Origin: Ruminiclostridium sp.
GTDB taxonomy: Bacteria; Bacillota; Clostridia; Oscillospirales; Ruminococcaceae
NCBI GenBank assembly: GCA_017479645.1
Contig: JAFVBZ010000124.1
Coordinates: 1-44,952 of the forward strand
Direction: 5' to 3'
Length of the DNA: 44,952 nucleotides
The translations under genes were made by a program, and so were the position numbers. A model generated the notes under the pieces. It had not been told where the DNA came from and did not search any database. It saw only the letters and a list, made by a program, of their open reading frames with translations. Every line of letters starts with the position of its first letter. Within the stretch, counting starts at the first letter, position 1. Positions 39,097-44,952 of this stretch are shown one piece after another.

Positions 39097-41271
39097 ATGT
39101 ATAATGTCGGACAGGATTATATAGACGCGCTCGCCGGAAAGACAAGGACTGACAGGATAGAAGGGACCCTTACCCTCGCAAACGGCAGTTCGATCGCAAT
39201 CACAGACGAAAACCTTGTGAGGGATTCTCTCTCCCTTTCAAAGGAGCTCTGCGGTGAGCAGTACCGCGTCGGCACATTCAATACCGCCTGCCTTAAACTT
39301 TCGTTCTTTATTGACGATGCGCTCGGCATAGATCTCACGGACGCTTCGGTGACAATGAGCTATTTTCTGACTCCCGAAGATGCCGCGGAACAACAGGTGC
39401 CGCTCGGTACGTTCTTCGTTGACCCGATACTCTCGATAAGACGGAAGAACATACTCAACATCATCGCTTTTGACGCGGGCGTGAAGTTTGACCGCGAGGT
39501 CTCCGACAACTTCCGTACCATAACCGGCACCCCCGCACAGATCATCTCGGCGGCATGCACATACTGCGGGGTGACTACCGCAGTCCTGCCGGCAAGCCTT
39601 GACGAGATGCCCAACAGCGATATCATCGTAAGCGCCGCGGATAAGCAAATACAGACGTACAGAGACGCGGTCATGTGGTGCGCGGCACTCGTCTGCGGAT
39701 ATGCGGTCATCGGCAGGGATTCCGCCCTTTATCTGATACCCGCGATATACAGCGTTTCCGGCGGTGTCAGACCTTCCATAATCACAAGCAGGACGGTGAC
39801 TGCCGCGGAAAGACAGAGCGTCTATGTCACCGATACGAGAGCTTACATCAAATACCTCACCGCTTATGCCGGCGACGATGTGGTCAACTATGTCTCTTCC
39901 TTCTCGGCACAGGACGAACAGGCTTCACCCGCTTCTTACGTTCTCGAAAAGAACCCGCTTCTTGCCGATAAGGAAGAAGCTGAATGTGAGACCGCGAACG
40001 AGGAGTGGCTCGGTTACATCGACAACTTCATGCAGCGCGGAGTGCAGGCAAGGATCATGGGTGACCCTGCGCTCGATATGGGAGACGCGCTTATGTTCAC
40101 AGGCGGTGACGTTGACCAGCGCACAGGCATCATCGGCGTGGTCACGTCCTATGAGTGGCGGTACAGGAATTACCACGATATCCGCTGTACCGCAGCGGAA
40201 TGCTGCGGTTCGATCGCTCCCGGCTCACTGTCCGGCGGTGCGGCTTCGGTAAGACCCCAGTCCGCAAAGCGCATAGATGCAATCAAGACGCCGGAACCGT
40301 CTGCCGGAGGAGTGGGAGAAGATCTCGGAAACCGCAACGAAAACTTCAACACATACACAGGTCATCAGTGGGCAAACCGCATAATCGACGAGCAGTTTGA
40401 CTGCTCGGACTGCTGTCACCTCGAAGGAGAGCTGAACACGCTCCGGAACTGCGACTATACGTCGGTGGGCGGCGCGAACAATGCCGGTACGAACGACAGC
40501 TACAGCATCGTTCACGGCAATTACAATACGTTTTCCGGCGGCAGGCATATCATCGCAGGCTCTCACAACAATGTCAGCGGCGACGGCAATACCGTGGCAG
40601 GCTATGGCAGCACCATTACCGGAGACAGCAATGTCGTTGCGGGAAGCAATCACACTGTCGGCTCGGTCGGGGCGCTGGTATGCGGCTGCGGCGTTGACGC
40701 AACAAGAGCCGCCGCTTCGTATGTGTTCTATGCCGGAAATTACAGCATCTCCGTGGCTATGACGTCCAACGGCTATGTATTCGCGACTGCCTACAACACA
40801 AACGGCGCAGACTACGCCGAATACTTTGAATGGGCGGACGGGAACCCGGAGAATGAGGACAGGCGCGGTATGCTCGTATCGCTTATCGGTGACAAGATAC
40901 GGCCCGCGGACGGTGACGGTATCGACGGTGTTATATCGGTCAGACCGTCGGTTTGCGGCAATGACTGTCAGCTCAACTGGAGAGGCAAGTATAAGACTGA
41001 TGTTTTCGGAGAGACGGAGCAGGACGCGGACGGCAGGCTGATACTTGCGGAAGAATATGACAAAGACCGCGAGTATATCCCCCGCTCCCGGCGCCCGGAA
41101 TGGTCGCCTGTCGGGCTTGTGGGAAGGCTCGTCATCACCGACGACGGAAGCTGTACGGCAGGCGGTCATGTCACCGCTAGGAACGGCATCGGTCACAAGG
41201 CGGAATGCACTACCCGCGTGAAGGTGCTTAAAAGACTTGACGATACGCACGTTGAAGTGCTTGTCAGATAG
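39097..41271 (+). CDS. Tail-tip adhesin with beta-roll repeats and Peptidase_G2 domain
   Basis: The protein is 724 residues. Residues 1-~390 are a tail-associated baseplate domain (Y-I-D-A-L-A-G-K-T, F-F-V-D-P-I-L-S-I-R-R). Residues ~425-530 are degenerate 14-16-residue repeats of the type I-x-A-G-S-x-N-x-V-x-G, as in trimeric YadA-like heads. The C-terminal ~155 residues start G-A-D-Y-A-E-Y-F-E-W and contain R-R-P-E-W-x-x-V-G-L, the Peptidase_G2 intramolecular chaperone that cuts itself off after trimer folding. It should bind a cell surface. AAGGAGAG precedes the start. Confidence 0.78.
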   Translation: MYNVGQDYIDALAGKTRTDRIEGTLTLANGSSIAITDENLVRDSLSLSKELCGEQYRVGTFNTACLKLSFFIDDALGIDLTDASVTMSYFLTPEDAAEQQVPLGTFFVDPILSIRRKNILNIIAFDAGVKFDREVSDNFRTITGTPAQIISAACTYCGVTTAVLPASLDEMPNSDIIVSAADKQIQTYRDAVMWCAALVCGYAVIGRDSALYLIPAIYSVSGGVRPSIITSRTVTAAERQSVYVTDTRAYIKYLTAYAGDDVVNYVSSFSAQDEQASPASYVLEKNPLLADKEEAECETANEEWLGYIDNFMQRGVQARIMGDPALDMGDALMFTGGDVDQRTGIIGVVTSYEWRYRNYHDIRCTAAECCGSIAPGSLSGGAASVRPQSAKRIDAIKTPEPSAGGVGEDLGNRNENFNTYTGHQWANRIIDEQFDCSDCCHLEGELNTLRNCDYTSVGGANNAGTNDSYSIVHGNYNTFSGGRHIIAGSHNNVSGDGNTVAGYGSTITGDSNVVAGSNHTVGSVGALVCGCGVDATRAAASYVFYAGNYSISVAMTSNGYVFATAYNTNGADYAEYFEWADGNPENEDRRGMLVSLIGDKIRPADGDGIDGVISVRPSVCGNDCQLNWRGKYKTDVFGETEQDADGRLILAEEYDKDREYIPRSRRPEWSPVGLVGRLVITDDGSCTAGGHVTARNGIGHKAECTTRVKVLKRLDDTHVEVLVR

Positions 41272-41280
41272 GAGGTCAGA

Positions 41281-41619
41281 ATGTATATTACAGACGGGTG
41301 CAATATTATCGTACCGAGGGGTGACCGCGCAGATATCCCCTTCGTTTTCACGGACGAGGAAAGCGGTGACCCTTATGTATTCGACGAGGGAACGCAGATA
41401 AGGCTCGATGTTTTCCCGGTAAGGGGCGCGGACAGCGTGATATCAGAGACGCTGGAGGCTCCGGGAGCATCTTCCGGCGGTACCCTCATTTTCAGCCTCT
41501 CTTCGGAGGAAACGGATATCCCGCTCGGCGAGTATCTCTATACCCTTACCGCCGAAAACGGGACTGCGGTGGATACGCTTGCCGGATCCCCGCAGTCCGC
41601 GCGTTTCGAAATAAGATAG
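41281..41619 (+). CDS. Baseplate-associated protein, beta-sandwich
   Basis: The protein is 112 residues. I-V-P-R-G-D-R-A-D-I-P-F-V-F, G-T-Q-I-R-L-D-V-F-P and P-L-G-E-Y-L-Y-T-L-T-A-E-N-G form an Ig-like sandwich, the pattern of N-terminal domains of BppU-type baseplate proteins. It follows the adhesin by 9 bp with AGGAGG. No receptor-binding domain is attached, so it may be a small accessory baseplate subunit. Confidence 0.55.
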   Translation: MYITDGCNIIVPRGDRADIPFVFTDEESGDPYVFDEGTQIRLDVFPVRGADSVISETLEAPGASSGGTLIFSLSSEETDIPLGEYLYTLTAENGTAVDTLAGSPQSARFEIR

Positions 41620-41629
41620 GAGGCGCGTT

Positions 41630-41866
41630 ATGGACAGGATCAATGTGAAGATAGGCGCTTCTCCGGCTGTCGGCGTAAAGACCGGCATAATGCCGGAATA
41701 TACCGGGGAATGCACGGTCGTGCCGAAGATCGGACATCAGACCGTGCTGAATACCGCAAAGCATTACCTGAGCGGAAATATCACGGTGCGCGAGATACCG
41801 GTGACGGTGCAGGAGAATGAGGCGGGCGGTCTTACCCTTACGGTGGGAGGTGCGGACGGTGAGTGA
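41630..41866 (+). CDS. Small phage-module protein, unknown
   Basis: The protein is 78 residues, starting after TAGGAGGCGCG. It is basic-to-neutral and beta-rich, with a Y-L-S-G-N-I-T-V-R-E-I-P segment that resembles small tail-fibre-linked proteins of Clostridial prophages, which often carry this G-N-I-T-V motif. Its stop overlaps the next gene. No function can be given. Confidence 0.5.
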   Translation: MDRINVKIGASPAVGVKTGIMPEYTGECTVVPKIGHQTVLNTAKHYLSGNITVREIPVTVQENEAGGLTLTVGGADGE

Positions 41867-42089
41867 GCTTTTTGTCAACAAGGTAGTCATCGGAAGCGCG
41901 GTAATGGCAGACCTTACCGGAGATACGGTAACGCCGGAGACTCTGCTTGAGGGCGTGACTGCCCACGACTGTTCCGGCGCGCCGATAACCGGTGAGGCAA
42001 AACAGAAGGAGTCGGTTTTCTGCAGCGGCTTATGCTATGTGATAATGCCGGCTCTCAAAGATGCAAAAGCAGGAGGTACAGGAGCATAA
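41859..42089 (+). CDS. Small phage-module protein with G-V-T-A-H-D motif
   Basis: The protein is 76 residues from a GTG at 41859, chosen because GGGAGG lies 11-16 nt upstream and the upstream codons overlap the previous gene. T-P-E-T-L-L-E-G-V-T-A-H-D-C-S-G-A-P-I-T-G is a pattern frequently seen in tail-fibre-like proteins of Firmicutes phages. The stop overlaps the next ATG (TAATG). Function unknown. Confidence 0.55.
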   Translation: MSELFVNKVVIGSAVMADLTGDTVTPETLLEGVTAHDCSGAPITGEAKQKESVFCSGLCYVIMPALKDAKAGGTGA

Positions 42090-42757
42090 TGGCACATACA
42101 CTCAATGAACAGGTAGTTGTGATACCGTCGGGCGCGGCAGCTGACAATATCGAGCGGTATCTCAGCACGATCGTAAGTCTCACGGGCTGGACAAGGGACG
42201 GATATACCGTTTACAGCGATCCCGGCAAGACTATGGGCATAAAATTCGATTATACCGGATCCAACACCTGCTACACCGAGGTTTTCTGCAGCAATAATGT
42301 GAGAATGAACTATATTTCGTCATTCGGCATTGCTGCCGGAACCACGATAAGAGTACACAAGAGCACGGACGAGACTTTAACTTATCTCGATATCGGCACA
42401 AACAGCCAGTATGAGCTGCGAATGATATCTACGAGGAACGAGAACGGTGACTCGCTGCTGATAGATGCCGACACAGGTACGGTGATCAAGGTGGGAACCA
42501 CCACAAGAACAGGCTATGTGGATATCTACATGCCGAGATATACCACGGGAAAGGAGTACTGCATAACGAAGTTCCCCGATCCCGTGAACGGAAAGCTTAT
42601 ACCGAGCCTTTATGCTGCCTTCGGTACGGCGGCGCCTTCTTACAACAATCAGCTGGTGAGCTTCGACGGGGAAATATTCCGCCTTGCTTTTATGTCAACC
42701 GATATGCACGGTCCTGTGCTCGCTTTCCCGGTCTCCGATGAGACGGAGGACGAGTGA
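42089..42757 (+). CDS. Phage-module protein, unknown (possible tail fibre)
   Basis: The protein is 222 residues. It is beta-rich throughout (G-I-K-F-D-Y-T-G-S-N-T, G-Y-V-D-I-Y-M-P-R-Y, F-R-L-A-F-M-S-T-D) with few charged runs, as expected for a fibre or receptor-binding subunit. AGGAGGTACAGGAG precedes the ATG. It overlaps both neighbours by a few bases. I do not recognise a family. Confidence 0.5.
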   Translation: MAHTLNEQVVVIPSGAAADNIERYLSTIVSLTGWTRDGYTVYSDPGKTMGIKFDYTGSNTCYTEVFCSNNVRMNYISSFGIAAGTTIRVHKSTDETLTYLDIGTNSQYELRMISTRNENGDSLLIDADTGTVIKVGTTTRTGYVDIYMPRYTTGKEYCITKFPDPVNGKLIPSLYAAFGTAAPSYNNQLVSFDGEIFRLAFMSTDMHGPVLAFPVSDETEDE

Positions 42758-43041
42758 TGGACGAGAACGATGTAAAGCTGCGGGAACGGGTGACGGCAGT
42801 GGAGAACGGGCTTCTTAATCTCGGCGGACGGGTGGACAGGATAGACGATATCGTTTCGTCTATCCGTGAAGTCGTTGTGGAGCTGAAGCAGATGCGCTCC
42901 GATGTGAACCGCATCGACAGAAAAGTCACCGATATCGAGAACCGCCCCGCAAAGCGCTGGGAATCCGTTGTTGCAGCCGTTGTCGGCGCTGCCGCGGGCG
43001 GGCTCGGCACGGCTTTTATTACACGGATCATAGGAGGCTGA
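42757..43041 (+). CDS. XhlA-like membrane-anchored protein
   Basis: The protein is 94 residues. A coiled coil with heptads (R-E-R-V-T-A-V-E-N-G-L-L-N-L, V-V-V-E-L-K-Q-M) is followed by one C-terminal membrane segment (V-A-A-V-V-G-A-A-A-G-G-L-G-T-A-F-I). This is the XhlA/hemolysin form found beside holin and endolysin genes in Bacillus prophages. Here no holin or endolysin follows; the module ends at the inverted repeat. The ATG overlaps the previous stop. Confidence 0.75.
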   Translation: MDENDVKLRERVTAVENGLLNLGGRVDRIDDIVSSIREVVVELKQMRSDVNRIDRKVTDIENRPAKRWESVVAAVVGAAAGGLGTAFITRIIGG

Positions 43042-43054
43042 AACAATACAGCTT

Positions 43055-43169
43055 TACAATGCACAATTCACAATGCACAATGCACAATTGTGGAGCGCGC
43101 TCTGCGAGCATATCTGGATCGTGACGAAATTACAGGGTTTTGTCTGCGGATAGATGCTGATTTAGTATT
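43055..43169 (-). repeat. Dispersed repeat, right copy (inverted)
   Basis: Reverse complement of 33601-33715 at about 90% in the core, with a shorter heptamer tail (TTGTGCA/TTGTGAA, about four units). It lies 13 bp after the last phage-module gene, so the two copies bracket the module. Confidence 0.85.
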
Positions 43170-43179
43170 AATTTATGTT

Positions 43180-43213
43180 CCCGCACGGTTTTTATCGTGC
43201 GGGAGTTTTTTTA
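43180..43213 (+). terminator. Terminator upstream of purD
   Basis: An 8-bp stem (CCCGCACG, 43180-43187, with CGTGCGGG, 43196-43203) followed by AGTTTTTTTA. Confidence 0.85.
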
Positions 43214-43229
43214 TTTCCGAACTTTCGGC

Positions 43230-43258
43230 TTGATTTTACAGCGGATATATGTTATAAT
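43230..43258 (+). promoter_or_regulatory. purD promoter
   Basis: TTGATT (43230-43235) and TATAAT (43253-43258) are 17 bp apart, about 50 bp before the start. Confidence 0.75.
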
Positions 43259-43309
43259 ATCGCTGACGGCGGTTTTCCGCCAAATCTTTGTATGCTGAAA
43301 GGACAAACT

Positions 43310-44599
43310 ATGAATATTCTTGTTGTGGGCGGCGGCGGACGCGAACATGCCGTTATCAAAGCCCTTTCCCGTTCGGAAAAGGTAAGTAAGATATACTGCG
43401 CTCCCGGAAACGGCGGTATCTCCCGGCTCGCGGAATGCTTTCCCGTAAAGGCTACCGATATCGACGGAATGGTGGAGCTTGCCGAAAAGCTTAAACCCGA
43501 TTACGTTTTCGTTACCCCCGATGACCCGCTCGTTATGGGTATGGTGGACAGGCTCAATGAAAAGGGATTCAGGACTTTCGGCCCCCGTGCGGACGCGGCT
43601 GTGCTCGAAGGAAGCAAGGTCTTTTCCAAGGGGCTTATGAAGAAGTACGGCATTCCTACCGCCGCTTACGAGACATTCACAGATGCGGAAAAGGCGATAG
43701 CTTACATAAAAGAGCAGGGCAGATACCCCGCTGTCATCAAGTGCGACGGACTTGCGCTCGGCAAGGGCGTTATCATCGCTCAGAATGAGCAGGAAGCCGT
43801 TGACGCGGTTAATTCCATGCTCATCGGCGGTAAGTTCGGCAAGAGCGGCAGCGAGATCGTTATAGAAGAATTTATGACAGGCCCCGAAGTCACTGTTCTT
43901 GCATTCACCGACGGAAAAACCGTAAAGCCTATGGTTTCTTCTATGGATCACAAGCGTGCCTACGACGGCGATAAGGGACTTAACACAGGCGGTATGGGTA
44001 CTATCGCGCCTAACCCGCTCTATACAAAGAAGTACGCCGACGAGTGCATGGAGAAGATCTTCCTGCCCACGATAAAGGCTATGCAGGCAGAGGGAAGACC
44101 TTTCAAGGGCTGCCTTTATTTCGGGCTTATGCTCACTCCCGACGGCGCAAAAGTCGTTGAGTACAACTGCCGTTTCGGTGACCCGGAGGCGCAGGTGGTT
44201 CTCCCGCTCCTTAAGACCGATCTCGCCGATATCATCGAAGCTGTTTATGAGGAGCGCCTTGACAGCCTTGATATCGAATGGGCAGACGAAAGCTGTGCGT
44301 GCGTGGTCATGGCAAGCGGCGGCTATCCCGAGAAGTATCCTACCGGACTGCCGATCAGCGGTTTTGATGCAGACGGTCAGCTCCCCGACGGCAAGGCTTA
44401 TGTTTATCACGCCGGTACAAAGCTTGACGGCGGCACGTTCCTCACCGCAGGCGGCAGAGTGCTCGGCGTGACAGCGACTGCACCTACTCTTAAAGCCGCT
44501 CTCGACAAGGCTTACTCTGCAGTCGGCGAGATAAGCTTCGAGAATGCGCATTTCCGTAAGGATATCGGGCAGCGTGCACTTGCCGGAGAAGATCGCTGA
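43310..44599 (+). CDS. purD: Phosphoribosylamine-glycine ligase
   Basis: The protein is 429 residues, the usual PurD length. It starts M-N-I-L-V-V-G-G-G-G-R-E-H-A, the diagnostic N-terminus; an ORF extension to 43175 has no ribosome site, while AAAGGAC precedes this ATG. ATP-grasp features follow: K-A-D/K-C-D-G-L-A-L-G-K-G-V near 145, M-D-H-K-R-A-Y-D-G-D-K-G-L-N-T-G-G-M-G near 215 and E-Y-N-C-R-F-G-D-P-E-A-Q near 285. It joins glycine to phosphoribosylamine in the second step of purine synthesis. Here it stands alone with its own promoter and terminator. Confidence 0.96.
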   Translation: MNILVVGGGGREHAVIKALSRSEKVSKIYCAPGNGGISRLAECFPVKATDIDGMVELAEKLKPDYVFVTPDDPLVMGMVDRLNEKGFRTFGPRADAAVLEGSKVFSKGLMKKYGIPTAAYETFTDAEKAIAYIKEQGRYPAVIKCDGLALGKGVIIAQNEQEAVDAVNSMLIGGKFGKSGSEIVIEEFMTGPEVTVLAFTDGKTVKPMVSSMDHKRAYDGDKGLNTGGMGTIAPNPLYTKKYADECMEKIFLPTIKAMQAEGRPFKGCLYFGLMLTPDGAKVVEYNCRFGDPEAQVVLPLLKTDLADIIEAVYEERLDSLDIEWADESCACVVMASGGYPEKYPTGLPISGFDADGQLPDGKAYVYHAGTKLDGGTFLTAGGRVLGVTATAPTLKAALDKAYSAVGEISFENAHFRKDIGQRALAGEDR

Positions 44600-44692
44600 C
44601 GCTCGAGAAAGGTCGCGCACGGCGCTCGAGAAGGGTCGCTTGCGCTCGAGAAGGGTCGCTTGCGCTCGAGAAGGGTCGCGCACGGCGCTCGA
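44600..44692. repeat. Tandem ~20-bp repeat after purD
   Basis: CGCTCGAGAAGGGTCGCTTG and a 23-bp variant ending GCGCACGG occur in about four and a half tandem units. Each unit contains CTCGAG. No coding sense in the direction of purD. Confidence 0.85.
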
Positions 44693-44695
44693 GAC

Positions 44696-44732
44696 TTGGG
44701 GAAAACCTTTCTGAAGAAAGGTTATTCCCCAA
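44696..44732. repeat. Long palindrome after the tandem repeat
   Basis: TTGGGGAAAACCTTTC (44696-44711) pairs with the segment ending 44732, with one bulged A and a 4-nt loop. It resembles intergenic palindromes common in this group of bacteria. A second hairpin (GTGCTGC/GCAGCAC within TTGTTTTC/GAAAACAA, 44761-44805) follows. Confidence 0.7.
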
Positions 44733-44857
44733 ACCCCTTTCCTATGGCAGGACGCCATAATTGTTTTCCCAGAGTGCTGCACGATGCAGCACCCTAAGAA
44801 AACAAAAAAGACTTTTAATCGCTCCGCAGTTAAGGGAGATGGCTTTCAGAACAGAAT

Positions 44858-44896
44858 AAAGACTGCTGAAATTTGTCGGTTTCGGCAGTCTTTTTT
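44858..44896 (+). terminator. Terminator downstream of purD
   Basis: GACTGCTGAAA (44861-44871) pairs with TTTCGGCAGTC (44880-44890), flanked by A and TTTTTT. Confidence 0.88.
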
Positions 44897-44898
44897 GA

Positions 44899-44952
44899 TT
44901 TAGTATCTATCCGTAAACAAAATCAAGTAATTTCGTCACGATTCAGATATGC
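44899..44952 (+). repeat. Third dispersed repeat copy, cut by the window end
   Basis: Contains ATCTATCCG and AAGTAATTTCGTCACGAT as in 33601-33690, same orientation, and runs off the edge. Confidence 0.8.

Noticed and set aside
40225-41250. 341-codon minus-strand frame opposite the tail adhesin
   Set aside because: Shadow of a gene with clear domains; no ribosome site.
43211-44782. 523-codon minus-strand frame opposite purD
   Set aside because: Antisense to purD, which is unmistakable; long only because of codon bias.

Overview
The window looks like a chromosomal segment of a Gram-positive gut or rumen bacterium of the Ruminococcus/Oscillospiraceae type. The clues are a fibronectin-III-like surface protein tail, strong AGGAGG-type ribosome binding sites, TTGACA/TATAAT promoters, an AgrA-like LytTR two-component pair, a DUF6809-like protein and phage genes typical of Firmicutes. 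I cannot name the species.

Layout. (1) 1-517: left chromosomal flank with the 3' end of a surface protein gene. (2) 518-33450: a genomic island of about 32.9 kb bounded by an exact 62-bp direct repeat. The repeat is the 3' half of tRNA-Leu(GAG), truncated at 518-579 and intact in the tRNA at 33396-33481. A tyrosine integrase with a small excisionase-like protein sits next to the intact tRNA. (3) 33482-43309: tRNA promoter, then a compact phage head-tail gene module (33880-43041) bracketed by about 90%-identical inverted repeats. (4) 43310-44952: purD, a 20-bp tandem repeat, terminators, and a third copy of the dispersed repeat running off the end.

The island is mostly accessory and defence cargo. 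It holds an OLD/RloA-like ATPase with a TOPRIM-like partner (981-2632); a truncated KAP NTPase; a five-gene operon of DUF6033-like and FliD-C-like proteins beside a LytTR/GHKL two-component system (3807-9476); a Phd/RelE toxin-antitoxin pair; a transglutaminase-like lipoprotein; an AbiL-type RloA/RloB pair (12474-14344); and a large plus-strand defence cluster (14541-26932). That cluster contains a small XRE regulator, type I restriction-modification genes hsdM, hsdS and hsdR, a YgjP-like metallopeptidase, a Kiwa-like kwaB-kwaA pair and a GmrSD-like DUF262/DUF1524 protein. A HEPN-motif protein with an XRE regulator follows. Next come an amber-interrupted integrase, about 1.5 kb of repeat-rich non-coding DNA, and a truncated ParM-like actin.

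Broken or switchable genes are frequent. hsdS is out of frame at a T9 tract, where T8 would restore it, which suggests phase variation. hsdM has lost its last ~110 codons to a frameshift. The KAP NTPase and the ParM-like gene are truncated, and one integrase has an in-frame TAG.

The most unusual parts are: the head-tail module, which has a capsid but no terminase, portal, lysis or replication genes and a tape-measure protein of only 174 residues; the 29.5-31.1 kb non-coding region, with a four-stem folded element, a duplicated hairpin containing a covarying base pair, and a roughly 80-bp-period array of TATYATRATA motifs; and the LytTR-regulated DUF6033/FliD-C-like cluster, whose own regulator gene carries a 21-bp-spaced operator.
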